Of a stretch of DNA of 38,336 nucleotides, positions 7,248 to 16,020 are shown piece by piece (position 1 is the stretch's first letter; the number at the start of each line of letters is the position of its first letter). This DNA is from Xanthobacteraceae bacterium (GTDB lineage Bacteria > Pseudomonadota > Alphaproteobacteria > Rhizobiales > Xanthobacteraceae), in NCBI GenBank assembly GCA_031291475.1, contig JARLIY010000143.1:1-38336 (forward strand), read 5' to 3'. Under the pieces are notes generated by a model. It made no database searches. It was given only the letters and a program-made list of their open reading frames with translations, and was not told where the DNA came from. The position numbers and the translations under genes are program-made.

Positions 7248-9062
7248 CTAAGGCTGCCCCAGCCCGGTGCGTACGATCGCGCCCACGTCCGAATAAACCT
7301 GCATCATCGGCGACAAGATGCGGTGGAGCGGGTTCTTCGTGATCAACAAGTCATGCAAAACCAGATAATCGATGCCGGTGCCAAGGAAACAAGCGAGCGC
7401 GTTGCCCGGCGTCTCGACGATCGGTTCGCCCTTCACGTTGAATGAGGTGTTCAACAGAACCGGGACACCCGTGAGTGCCTCAAACTCCTTGAGCAACGCA
7501 TGCAGAATCGGATTGTCTTCCTGCCGCACGGTTTGCAAGCGCGCAGTGCCGTCGACGTGGACGATTGCCGGAATTCTTTCCCGCCAGTTGGGGCGGACCG
7601 ACTCAGCCAACATCATAAATGGCGATTGCTGACCGCCTTCAAAAATTTCTGCGGCTCTCTCGGCAAGGACGATCGGCGCGAATGGTCGGAAAGATTGTCG
7701 ATGTTTCACTCGTTTGTTCAGACGATCTTTCATCTCCGGCTTGCGCGGGTCGGCCAGGATCGAGCGGTTGCCGAGCGCACGTGGGCCGAACTCTGAACGC
7801 CCCTGGAACCAGCCGACGATTTGGCCTTCGGATAACAACCGCGCCGTGTCGGCGCAGATGTTTTTACTTGATGTTGTCTTGGTCACCAGGCGAACGAAGC
7901 GCCTGTTTATCAGTTCATGCACGTCCTTGTCGGAGTAGTCGACGCCCAAATTCGCATGCTTCATCACGAATGAACGTGGTTTTCTTTGAATGGCCATATG
8001 CCCGTAATAGGCGCAGCCGATCGCAATTCCGTCATCGCCCGCCGCCGGCTGAATCCAGACATTGTCGAAGCCCGCTTCGCGCGCGATCCGCCCGTTGGCG
8101 ACGCAGTTCAAGGCAACGCCGCCGGCCATGCACAGATTTTTGGCGCCTGTCGTCTCACGCAGCCATCTGGCGCGCGCAAGCAGCACCTTCTCGGTATCGT
8201 CTTGAACGCGCCAGGCCAAATCTTCCCAATGCTGCATCGAGGGACTTGTTTCCCAAGCTTCGCCGACATCGGACAACCACGGCCGGTTGAACTCCTCCGA
8301 CCATTCGGGGACCGCCAGTTGACCGTTGCCTTTGAGTTCGAGCAGCGGCTTGATCCGGTCGGGACGTCCGTAAGGCGCCAAGCCCATGACCTCACCGCAC
8401 TTGTTCCAGTCGGCGAAAATATAGATCGAGACCCGGCTGTACAAAGCGCCGAGGCCCGGCATGGTGTAAAATTCCTGGTTCAAGAAACCACGGCTCGGCT
8501 CCATCCAGACTTTTTTCAGGGTTTCGATTTTGCTGCCCTCAAATCGGTAATAACTCTCCGACTCGCGAGCCAAGGGACTGACGCTGTCATCCGGCGAAAA
8601 GCGTTCGTCGACATCGGACCTGTAGCTGCCCACCCCATCCACCACCATGATCACGCCGTCATTGAACGGACACACAGCGAACGCGCTGTAAGCGTGCGCC
8701 AAGTGATGCGAGATGGTCAGGACCTTGCCGGAATGGGAGAGAAACAATGGATGGCTTGATGCCTTTTTCCGGTCGGAAGTACCAAAGTAATAAGGCATTT
8801 CTTGATGGACTAACCGTTTCTCCATCTCTCCCACCGGTAGGATGTAGCAATTGCGGACGATCAACTCGACGTCGTCGAGCGAAATTCCCTCGACATTTAG
8901 GCAATAGTCGATGACTTCCTCATAAAATCCGGAAGCGTGCTTTTGGCGCGTGATCCGCTCTTTGGCGATGGCGAATGCAATGGCGCCGTCGCGCAGCAGG
9001 CAGGCGCTGACATCGTGGTCGTAGGTATTCAGCCCAAGGATGTAGCTGTGTTTCGGCGACAT
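7248..9062 (-). CDS. NodU/CmcH-family O-carbamoyltransferase
   Basis: 604 residues, the normal length. Family chemistry: an N-terminal Kae1-like domain and a C-terminal YrdC-like domain use carbamoyl phosphate and ATP to make carbamoyl-adenylate and transfer the carbamoyl group to a hydroxyl of a sugar or natural product. Visible motifs: DHDVSACLL near the N-terminus, the metal-binding HHLAHAYSAF (His119, His120, His123), VVDGVGSY, CMAGGVALNCVANG, SEFGPRALGNRS, FRPFAP and NTSFNVKGEPIV. No nodulation, antibiotic or polysaccharide genes adjoin it and it stands alone, so the acceptor is unknown. Both neighbours are unrelated. The gene looks less GC-rich than the core genes to its right, hinting at transfer. 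Start ATG has only a weak AGAAGAG upstream. Confidence 0.93.
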   Translation of the reverse strand: MSPKHSYILGLNTYDHDVSACLLRDGAIAFAIAKERITRQKHASGFYEEVIDYCLNVEGISLDDVELIVRNCYILPVGEMEKRLVHQEMPYYFGTSDRKKASSHPLFLSHSGKVLTISHHLAHAYSAFAVCPFNDGVIMVVDGVGSYRSDVDERFSPDDSVSPLARESESYYRFEGSKIETLKKVWMEPSRGFLNQEFYTMPGLGALYSRVSIYIFADWNKCGEVMGLAPYGRPDRIKPLLELKGNGQLAVPEWSEEFNRPWLSDVGEAWETSPSMQHWEDLAWRVQDDTEKVLLARARWLRETTGAKNLCMAGGVALNCVANGRIAREAGFDNVWIQPAAGDDGIAIGCAYYGHMAIQRKPRSFVMKHANLGVDYSDKDVHELINRRFVRLVTKTTSSKNICADTARLLSEGQIVGWFQGRSEFGPRALGNRSILADPRKPEMKDRLNKRVKHRQSFRPFAPIVLAERAAEIFEGGQQSPFMMLAESVRPNWRERIPAIVHVDGTARLQTVRQEDNPILHALLKEFEALTGVPVLLNTSFNVKGEPIVETPGNALACFLGTGIDYLVLHDLLITKNPLHRILSPMMQVYSDVGAIVRTGLGQP

Positions 9063-9190
9063 GATGCTCTTCTGACAGTGGACAATGATCTAACATCCGA
9101 ATGGGTGCCGGAAATCACGCCTTGCTTCGCGGCATGAACGCCTCTAGGCTTTAAGAGTGACGAATAACGACGTGTCAAGCGGGTGACAAA

Positions 9191-9502
9191 ATGGCAGGAA
9201 ACGAACCTAACAAGGCTCGCAAATTCCTGACGCGATGCTTGGCGATTGCCGCGCTGCTGGGAGTTTATTGTCTCGCGACCGCTGGTATGACCGGCCTCGT
9301 CATGGCCACGACGGATACCTCCGCGCAGGCCAGGGGCGGTAGAGGCGGCCGCGGTGGAGGCAGAGGTGGCGGCTGGCGTGGCGGCGGCAGAGGTGGCGGC
9401 TGGCGTGGCGGCGGCGGCCGCTTTTGGCATGGCCGCTGGTGGGGCCCCGGCGTCGGACCGTGCTGGCGCTGGACTCCGGTCGGCTATATCTGGATTTGTT
9501 GA
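9191..9502 (+). CDS. Secreted Gly/Arg/Trp-rich small protein
   Basis: 103 residues. A hydrophobic segment (about 18-37, LAIAALLGVYCLATAGM...) with downstream TSAQA looks like a signal peptide. After it come RGGRGGG-type repeats with two exact copies of the nonapeptide unit RGGGWRGGG, then an aromatic tail ending in GPCWRWTPVGYIWIC with two Cys. Similar envelope proteins ending in CWxWTPxGxxWxC are common and uncharacterised in Hyphomicrobiales. No enzyme motif. The ATG has no clear ribosome binding site. Function unknown; the signal peptide and paired Cys suggest a periplasmic or surface location. Confidence 0.72.
   Translation: MAGNEPNKARKFLTRCLAIAALLGVYCLATAGMTGLVMATTDTSAQARGGRGGRGGGRGGGWRGGGRGGGWRGGGGRFWHGRWWGPGVGPCWRWTPVGYIWIC
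9361..9414 (+). repeat. Two exact tandem copies of a 27-base unit
   Basis: Units 9361-9387 and 9388-9414 are identical and in frame, adding nine residues (Gly/Arg/Trp) per copy in the Gly-rich protein. Such repeats change copy number by slippage, so protein length may vary between strains. Confidence 0.9.
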
Positions 9503-9544
9503 GTTATCGCAAATCCGCGTCATTGCAGGGTAGCTAGCGCCGAA

Positions 9545-9573
9545 GCAATCCAGGCCTTTCTGGATTGCCTTTT
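9545..9573 (+). terminator. Probable terminator derived from a dispersed palindromic repeat
   Basis: A perfect nine-base stem GCAATCCAG / CTGGATTGC around GCCTTT, followed by CTTTT, lies 43 bases past the Gly-rich gene and ends before the convergent dehydrogenase. The outer sequences (GTCATTGC, GCTTCGCT) match the common alphaproteobacterial repeat built on CGTCATTGC...GCAATCCAG, here partly decayed. Confidence 0.6.
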
Positions 9574-9602
9574 GCTGCGCTTCGCTACGACTGCCGTAAT
9601 CT

Positions 9603-10595
9603 TCATGGAATAAGCACGGCCGCGCCTTCGAACCGGCCCGCGCGCAAATCGGCCAGCGCCCTGTTGGCGTCGCCGAGCGGGTAGCGTGTTACCTGCATCC
9701 TGATGCCGGCCTGCGGCGCGATCGCGAGAAATTCGCGCGCGTCTGCGCGCGTCAAGTTGGCGACCGAGACAATCTGCCGCTCCTCCCAAAGGAGCCGATA
9801 GGGAAAGCTCGGAATGTCCGACATATGGATGCCGCCGCAGACGACGCGGCCGCCTTTTTTCACCGCGGCAAGCGCCGCCGGCACCAGCGCGCCGACCGGC
9901 GCGAAGATGATGACGGCGTCGAGCAGCTGTGGCGGCAGGTCTTCGGAAGAGCCGGCCCATACCGCACCGAGCGAGCGCGCGAAATTCTGCGAGGCGCGAT
10001 CGCCCGCGCGGGTGAACGCATAGACGCACCGCCCCTGCCAGACGGCGACCTGCGCCAGAATATGAGCAGCGGCGCCGAAACCGTAGAGACCGAGCGCAGT
10101 CCCCTCGCCGGCCATGCGATAGCTGCGCCAGCCGATCAAGCCGGCGCACAAAAGCGGTGCCGCCTCCGCCGCATCGAGATTTTCCGGCAGCGGGAAGCAG
10201 AAGCGCGCATCGGCAATGGTGTGGGTCGCGTAGCCGCCGTCGCGCGTATAGCCGGTGAATTTCGGCGCGTCGCACAAATTCTCCCGGCCGGACCGGCAAT
10301 ACGGACAAACGCCGCAGGTGGCGCCGAGCCAAGGCACGCCGACGCGCTCGCCAAGTGTGAAACCGGTCACACCCGGGCCCAGCACCGCGACACGGCCGAC
10401 GATTTCGTGGCCCGGCACGATCGGAAGCTTCGGCTCCGGCAACTCGCCATCGACCACGTGCAGATCGGTGCGGCAGACGCCGCAGGCGGCGATCTCGATC
10501 AGAAGTTCGCCCGGCGCCGGCTGCGGGACCGAGCGCTCCCGCATGGCGAGCGCGGTTTTCGGCCGATCGAGCACCATCGCGCGCATGACTGACAT
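9603..10595 (-). CDS. Zinc-dependent alcohol dehydrogenase (MDR family, AdhA-like)
   Basis: Oxidises an alcohol with NAD(P)+ or the reverse, in the cytoplasm. Counting from ATG 10595 it has 330 residues. Catalytic zinc ligands Cys41 (GVCRTD) and His63-Glu64 (PGHE); structural zinc Cys94, 97, 100 and 108 (CGVCPYCRSGRENLC); Rossmann loop LYGFGAAAH. The frame is open for another 50 codons upstream, but conserved sequence starts at MRAMVLDRP; ATG 10595 (AGG six bases upstream) and ATG 10584-10586 are the two candidates. It is divergent from pepN across a repeat. The substrate is unknown; short primary alcohols are usual for this subgroup. Confidence 0.9.
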   Translation of the reverse strand: MSVMRAMVLDRPKTALAMRERSVPQPAPGELLIEIAACGVCRTDLHVVDGELPEPKLPIVPGHEIVGRVAVLGPGVTGFTLGERVGVPWLGATCGVCPYCRSGRENLCDAPKFTGYTRDGGYATHTIADARFCFPLPENLDAAEAAPLLCAGLIGWRSYRMAGEGTALGLYGFGAAAHILAQVAVWQGRCVYAFTRAGDRASQNFARSLGAVWAGSSEDLPPQLLDAVIIFAPVGALVPAALAAVKKGGRVVCGGIHMSDIPSFPYRLLWEERQIVSVANLTRADAREFLAIAPQAGIRMQVTRYPLGDANRALADLRAGRFEGAAVLIP

Positions 10596-10605
10596 AGGGA
10601 ACCTG

Positions 10606-10727
10606 CAGCCCGGATTAAGCCAACGGGTCCGGCCCGAAATGGCCGGCCCGATGACAAGCTTAGCGAAATCCGGAGGTCGAGGCTCGATCTGCCGGATCGT
10701 TGGATTGCACCACACGCAATCCGGGCT
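10606..10727. repeat. Palindromic intergenic element between adh and pepN
   Basis: AGCCCGGATT (10606-10615) and its exact complement AATCCGGGCT (10718-10727) bound a 122-base element that contains a further inverted pair around 10630-10650 (GGCCCGAAATGGCC). The outer arms match the common proteobacterial repeat type GTAGCCCGGAT...ATCCGGGCTAC. It occupies nearly the whole divergent promoter region of adh and pepN. Confidence 0.6.
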
Positions 10728-10737
10728 ACAACGTGTC

Positions 10738-13383
10738 ATGCGCACCGAAGAGCCACGCCCCGTCCGCCTGAAGGATTATCGCCCACCCGACTGGCTCATT
10801 GAAACCGTCGATCTCGACGTCTTGCTCGATCCGACGGCGACCGTCGTCCGCGCCAAGCTCAAAGTCAGGCCCAACGGCGCCGGCACGCCGGCACCGCTGA
10901 TCCTCGATGGCGAGGAGCTTAAGCTCCGTTCGCTCGCGCTCGACGGCAAGCCGCTGCCGGACGGCAACTTCATCGCTACGCCCGACGGCCTCACCATCGC
11001 GCAGCCGCCACAGCGGCCGTTTACGCTGGAGATCGAAACCGTCATCGACCCCGCGGCCAATACTCAACTTATGGGGCTTTACCGTGCCGGCGCCACCTAC
11101 TGCACGCAGTGCGAGGCTGAAGGGTTCCGCCGTATCACCTATTTCCTCGACCGACCGGACGTAATGGCGGTCTACACCACGCGCATCGAGGCCGACAAAG
11201 CGGAAGCGCCGGTGCTGCTCTCCAACGGCAATCTGGTCGCCGCGGGCGACGTGCCGGGCACCAATCGTCATTTCGCGGTGTGGCACGATCCGTTCAAGAA
11301 GCCCTGCTATTTGTTCGCGCTGGTCGGAGGCAATCTGGCGCGCGTCGTCGATACTTTCACGACCATGTCCGGCCGCAAGGTCACGCTCGCCATCTATGTC
11401 GAGCCGGGCAAGGAGGACCGCTGTTACTACGCCATGGACAGCCTCAAGCGCGCCATGCGCTGGGACGAGACGGCATTCGGCCGCGAATACGATCTCGATA
11501 TTTTCATGATCGTCGCCGTCTCCGCCTTCAACATGGGGGCGATGGAGAACAAGGGGCTCAACGTCTTCAACGACAAATACGTGCTCGCTTCGCCCGCGAC
11601 CGCGACCGATACCGACTACGCCCATATCGAGGCGGTGATCGCCCACGAATATTTCCACAACTGGACCGGCGACCGCATCACCTGCCGCGACTGGTTTCAG
11701 CTTTGCCTGAAGGAAGGCCTCACCGTTTTCCGCGACGAGGAATTTTCCGCCGACCAGCGCTCGCGCGCGGTGGAAAGAATCAGCGATGTGCGGGCGCTGC
11801 GTTCGCACCAATTCGTCGAGGATGCTGGACCGCTGGCGCATCCGGTGCGGCCCGGACTCTATCACGAGATCAACAACTTCTACACCACCACCGTCTACGA
11901 CAAGGGCGCCGAGGTGGTGCGCATGATCAAGGTCCTGCTCGGACCCGATCTGTTTCGCCAGGGCATGGACCTCTATTTCGAGCGGCATGACGGCGAGGCG
12001 GCGACCGTCGAGCAATTCGTTCAATGTTTTGCCGACGTGAGCCGCCGCGATTTCTCGCAGTTCATGCTTTGGTACACCCAGGCCGGCACGCCGGACGTCG
12101 TGGTCACGCCGCACTACGATCCGCGGGCGAACACCTACCGGCTCGATATCGCGCAATCCGTTCCGCCGACGCCGGGCCAGCCGAATAAAGCGCCGATGCT
12201 GATCCCGCTGGCGCTCGGGCTCGTCGGCAAAAATGGCCGCGACCTCCCGCTCATGCTCGACGGCAAGCCGCTGGCGCGCGCCGTGATCGAAGTGAAGGCG
12301 CCGAGCCAAAGTTTCGTTTTCACCGGCCTCGCCGAACAGCCAATCCCCTCGCTCAACCGTAGTCTCTCCGCGCCGATCAAGCTTGCGCTGCCCATCGAGC
12401 CCGACGATCTGCGTTTTCTCGCCGCACACGATTCCGACCCGTTCAATCGCTGGCAGGCGGTGCAGACGCTAGCGATGTCGCTTCTCACCGCAAACGTCGC
12501 CGCCTTGCGCTGCGACGCCCGGGCGCGCGAGGACGACGGGCTGATGGCTGCTCTCGACGCCAGCCTCGACGACGGCAAGCTCGAGCCCGCATTCGTGGCG
12601 CTGACGCTGACGCCGCCGAGTGAGGCCGACGTCGCCCGCGAGATCAGCCGCGACGTCGATCCCGACGCAATTTTCGCCGCGCGGGCGCATTTGCGCGCGG
12701 CAATCGGCCGGCGGCTCGGCGCGGCTCTGGCGAACGCCTACCGGCGCATGATCACGCCCGGCCCCTACCAGCCGGATGCGCAGAGCGCGGGACGGCGCGC
12801 GTTCAAGAATGTCTGCCTTGGCCTTCTGGCGGCGACCGAGCAGAGCGAGGCGATCGCGCTGACGCTCACCCAATATCGCGGCGCCGACAACATGACCGAC
12901 CGCATGGCGGCATTGGAAACCCTCGCGCTCTACGACCGCCCCGAGCGTGCACAGGCGTTGGAGGATTTCTACGCACGTTACACGGACGATCCGCTGATCA
13001 TCGATAAATGGCTCTCCTTGCAAGCGGCAATTCCGGAACCGGCGACGCTTGACCGCGTGCGCGCGCTGACCTCGCACCCGGCGTTCTCCATGGCCAATCC
13101 CAATCGGGTGCGGGCGCTGATCGGCTCGTTCGCGCAAGTCAATCACACCCAGTTCAACCGCAGCGATGGCGCCGGTTACGATTTCGTCGCCGACACCGTG
13201 CTCACGCTCGACCCGAAAAATCCGCAGGTGGCGGCGCGGCTGATGGGCGCGTTCCGTTCCTGGCGCGCGCTGGAAACGCGCCGCCGTGCGCGGGCGGAAG
13301 CGACATTGCGCCGGGTCGCTGCGGCGCCGACGCTGTCGCGCGACGTCGGCGACATCGTCGCCCGCACGCTCGCGGAAAGCTGA
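10738..13383 (+). CDS. pepN: Aminopeptidase N (M1 metallopeptidase)
   Basis: Cytoplasmic zinc aminopeptidase that removes N-terminal residues in the final steps of protein turnover. From ATG 10738 it has 881 residues (E. coli PepN has 870). GAMEN exopeptidase motif at 267-271; zinc site HEYFH at 303-307 with the third ligand Glu326, the usual HEXXH-x18-E spacing. The long helical C-terminal part to LLAATEQSEA and beyond fits the family. The frame is open far upstream (to 10255), but that part is antisense to the dehydrogenase, and conserved sequence starts at RPVRLKDYRPPDWLIE. No clear ribosome binding site. Stands alone, divergent from adh; the next gene follows after about 220 bases. Confidence 0.97.
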   Translation: MRTEEPRPVRLKDYRPPDWLIETVDLDVLLDPTATVVRAKLKVRPNGAGTPAPLILDGEELKLRSLALDGKPLPDGNFIATPDGLTIAQPPQRPFTLEIETVIDPAANTQLMGLYRAGATYCTQCEAEGFRRITYFLDRPDVMAVYTTRIEADKAEAPVLLSNGNLVAAGDVPGTNRHFAVWHDPFKKPCYLFALVGGNLARVVDTFTTMSGRKVTLAIYVEPGKEDRCYYAMDSLKRAMRWDETAFGREYDLDIFMIVAVSAFNMGAMENKGLNVFNDKYVLASPATATDTDYAHIEAVIAHEYFHNWTGDRITCRDWFQLCLKEGLTVFRDEEFSADQRSRAVERISDVRALRSHQFVEDAGPLAHPVRPGLYHEINNFYTTTVYDKGAEVVRMIKVLLGPDLFRQGMDLYFERHDGEAATVEQFVQCFADVSRRDFSQFMLWYTQAGTPDVVVTPHYDPRANTYRLDIAQSVPPTPGQPNKAPMLIPLALGLVGKNGRDLPLMLDGKPLARAVIEVKAPSQSFVFTGLAEQPIPSLNRSLSAPIKLALPIEPDDLRFLAAHDSDPFNRWQAVQTLAMSLLTANVAALRCDARAREDDGLMAALDASLDDGKLEPAFVALTLTPPSEADVAREISRDVDPDAIFAARAHLRAAIGRRLGAALANAYRRMITPGPYQPDAQSAGRRAFKNVCLGLLAATEQSEAIALTLTQYRGADNMTDRMAALETLALYDRPERAQALEDFYARYTDDPLIIDKWLSLQAAIPEPATLDRVRALTSHPAFSMANPNRVRALIGSFAQVNHTQFNRSDGAGYDFVADTVLTLDPKNPQVAARLMGAFRSWRALETRRRARAEATLRRVAAAPTLSRDVGDIVARTLAES

Positions 13384-13469
13384 CGCGAAGCGGCGCTTTC
13401 GGCCACCTCTTTGATTTGACTCGCACTTTGCGACAGCCCGCTGGCGTGTCAAAAAGCCGTGGATAATCC

Positions 13470-13484
13470 TTAAAAAATTATTGA
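13470..13484 (+). promoter_or_regulatory. Possible CtrA-type box upstream of the PAS kinase
   Basis: TTAA-N7-TTGA, one mismatch from the CtrA consensus TTAA-N7-TTAA, 118 bases before the kinase start in an AT-rich stretch that contrasts with its surroundings. CtrA is the cell-cycle regulator of alphaproteobacteria. A single near-match is weak evidence. Confidence 0.3.
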
Positions 13485-13601
13485 CTCCGGACTCTCGACA
13501 AATCAGCGCGCATCGATTCTTATCGGAGTGATTCGGGAAGAGATGCGGCAGTAATTCCTTCCGCTCGCGGGTGCAGGGGACGTTCCGAAACGGAGGCAGG
13601 C

Positions 13602-15947
13602 ATGGCGCGCGCCGACACGGCGAGTGCGTCTCTACGATCGGATTCGATCCAGGGCCTTGCAAAATCGATTGCCAAGCCCACCTACCGCCGCCTGCTGAGC
13701 GCCGAGCCGCTGCTGCGCCGCGCCGTCCCGGCTCTCATCATCGCCTTTCTGATAACCATCTGCGTCGGCGCCGTCGTGCAGATACTCGAGCAGCGCCGGC
13801 AAGTCCTGCTGCAAGCGCGGCACGCCATCGAGGCGCTCGCCGACGAACTTGCCATCGAGCTCAACCAGGCGGCGCGTGAGGGCAGAGGCAATTCCGCGCG
13901 CAACAATGCGGCGTTGGAACGGGCGATGCCGGCATGGGCGATCGCCGGAGCCCGCTCGATCGTCGTTGCAGATGCCGAAGGCGCGATCGTCGCCTCCATC
14001 CCGAGCGATCCACAGAAGCTCGGCCGCCGCATCCTCGACGTGCTCGGGCCGGCGCAGCCGCTGACCACCTTCGGCGCCGCCGCCGGCACGTTGGAAATCA
14101 CGCTGCCCGACGGCGCCGACGCTTTGGCGACGGTGCGCACATTGCGCAATCCGCTCGGCGTCGTCGCCGTGGTCGAGACGGCAAGCGACGCGCTTGCGGG
14201 CTGGCGATCGGCCACCGCGCTCACGGTCACGCTCTCCGCCACCACCGGCTTCGTCGTGCTCATTCTCGGTTTCGCCTTCCATTGGCAGGCGACGCGCGCG
14301 CGCGAAGCCGATCTTATCCACGACACCGTGCGCGGCCGCATCGATACCGCGCTCAACCGCGGCCGCTGCGGACTGTGGGACTGGGACCTGGCGCGCGGCC
14401 GCGTATTCTGGTCGCGCTCGATGTTCGACATTCTCGGCCTGCCGGCGAAGGACGACCTGCTCCGCTTCGGCGAGCTCAACGCGCTGGTACATCCGGACGA
14501 TATCGACCTATATGCGCTCGCCCGGCAGCTCGCCGATTCCGAGGTGCAATCGATCGACCACGCATTTCGCATGCGCCACGCCGACGGCCGCTGGCTATGG
14601 CTGCGCGTGCGCTGCGAACTGGCGCGCCAGGAGGGCGAAGCGGGGCTGCACCTCATCGGAATAGCCGTCGACGTGTCGGAACAGAAGAACCTGGTTGAGA
14701 GGACGACGGCGGCGGATTTGCGCCTGCGCGACGCCATCGAGACCATTCCGGAAGCCTTCGTGCTGTGGGACGCCGACAATCGGCTGGTGCTGTGCAATTC
14801 GAACTTTCAGGAATTGCACCGCCTGCCCGACGAAGCGGTGGCGGCGGGCACGCCCTACGAAGCGGTCGTGGCCGCGGGAAGAAAGCCGATCATCCGCACC
14901 ACCATCGTCAACGAGGACGGCCAGCCGCAAGGCGCGCGGACATTCGAAGCGCAACTCAACGACGGCCGCTGGATGCATATCAGCGAACGCCGCACTAAAG
15001 ATGGCGGCTATGTTTCGGTCGGCACCGACATCACGAAAATCAAGCAGCATGAACAGAAGCTCCTCGAGGGCGAGAAGCGGCGGATCGCAACCATCAACGA
15101 TCTGCGGCACTCGCAGCAGGCGCTGGAGCGTCAGACCGGAGAACTTGCCGACTTGGCGGGCAAATACGCGGAGGAAAAAACCCGCGCCGAGGAAGCCAAT
15201 CAGGCCAAGTCGAAATTCCTGGCCAATATGAGCCACGAGCTGCGCACCCCGCTCAACGCCATTATCGGCTTCTCCGAGATCATGGAATCGGGAATGTTCG
15301 GGCCGCTGGGGGCGGAAAAATATACCGAATATTCGCGCGACATTCGCGAAAGCGGCCAGTATCTGCTCGACGTCATCAACGATATCCTCGACATGTCGAA
15401 GATCGAGGCTGGCGGCATCCATCTCAATCCGGAGTCGGTCGAACTCGATCGTATCCTCGCCGATTGCGTGCGCGTGGTGCTGGGGCGGGCCAATGAAAAA
15501 CGCCTGCGGTTGAATTCTCACATTGCCGCAGGCGTTACGCTCGCCGCCGATCGGCGCGCGCTCAAGCAGATCGTGCTCAATCTTCTCTCGAACGCGGTGA
15601 AGTTTACGCCCGACGGCGGTGCGGTGAGCGTCCACGGGCGGGTGCGCGGCGGCATGGTCACCATCGCCATCGCCGACACCGGCATCGGCATCCCGAACGA
15701 CGCGCTGGGCAAGCTCGGAAGGCCGTTCGAGCAGGTCGAAAGCCAGTTGACCAAGCGGCACCAGGGATCGGGGCTCGGGCTTGCCATCGCCAAGTCGCTC
15801 GCCGAGCTGCATGGCGGCGCGATGCGCATCCGCTCGACCCTCGGCGCCGGCACCACCGTGGTCGTGCGCCTGCCGCTCGCGGCGGCGGTGGCGCGCGAGG
15901 CGGTGCATGAAGCGGGCGACCTCGCTCCCCTCTCCGTGGCAAGCTGA
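13602..15947 (+). CDS. Membrane-anchored PAS-PAS sensor histidine kinase (PleC/PdhS-like)
   Basis: 781 residues. Two membrane segments (about 41-63 and 205-227) enclose a periplasmic sensor region; then PAS domains at about 250-365 (LWDWDLARGRVFWS) and 374-490 (PEAFVLWDADNRLVLCN), a coiled coil (about 490-535), HisKA with the phosphorylated His545 in SHELRTPLNAIIGFSE, and an HATPase domain with LNLLSNAVKF, DTGIGIP and GSGLGLAIAKS. The kinase core resembles PleC/DivJ/PdhS kinases, which act on DivK in the cell-cycle circuit, but I cannot tell which one it is. It has no adjacent response regulator. ATG is preceded by GGAGGCAGGC. A CtrA-like box lies upstream. Confidence 0.9.
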   Translation: MARADTASASLRSDSIQGLAKSIAKPTYRRLLSAEPLLRRAVPALIIAFLITICVGAVVQILEQRRQVLLQARHAIEALADELAIELNQAAREGRGNSARNNAALERAMPAWAIAGARSIVVADAEGAIVASIPSDPQKLGRRILDVLGPAQPLTTFGAAAGTLEITLPDGADALATVRTLRNPLGVVAVVETASDALAGWRSATALTVTLSATTGFVVLILGFAFHWQATRAREADLIHDTVRGRIDTALNRGRCGLWDWDLARGRVFWSRSMFDILGLPAKDDLLRFGELNALVHPDDIDLYALARQLADSEVQSIDHAFRMRHADGRWLWLRVRCELARQEGEAGLHLIGIAVDVSEQKNLVERTTAADLRLRDAIETIPEAFVLWDADNRLVLCNSNFQELHRLPDEAVAAGTPYEAVVAAGRKPIIRTTIVNEDGQPQGARTFEAQLNDGRWMHISERRTKDGGYVSVGTDITKIKQHEQKLLEGEKRRIATINDLRHSQQALERQTGELADLAGKYAEEKTRAEEANQAKSKFLANMSHELRTPLNAIIGFSEIMESGMFGPLGAEKYTEYSRDIRESGQYLLDVINDILDMSKIEAGGIHLNPESVELDRILADCVRVVLGRANEKRLRLNSHIAAGVTLAADRRALKQIVLNLLSNAVKFTPDGGAVSVHGRVRGGMVTIAIADTGIGIPNDALGKLGRPFEQVESQLTKRHQGSGLGLAIAKSLAELHGGAMRIRSTLGAGTTVVVRLPLAAAVAREAVHEAGDLAPLSVAS

Positions 15948-16020
15948 CGCCCGACCTTGCTGCCAGGTTGCCGCGACTATAGATGAACGGCTGCGCCGAT
16001 CGCATATTGGACAGCCTTGC

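Noticed and set aside
10255..10737. Upstream extension of PepN
   Set aside because: It is antisense to the dehydrogenase and would add 161 residues not found in PepN.
10726..12429. Long open frame antisense to pepN (567 codons)
   Set aside because: High-GC antisense shadow: composition is Arg/Gly/Asp/His-biased and it has no family motif, while the plus strand encodes PepN with full active site.
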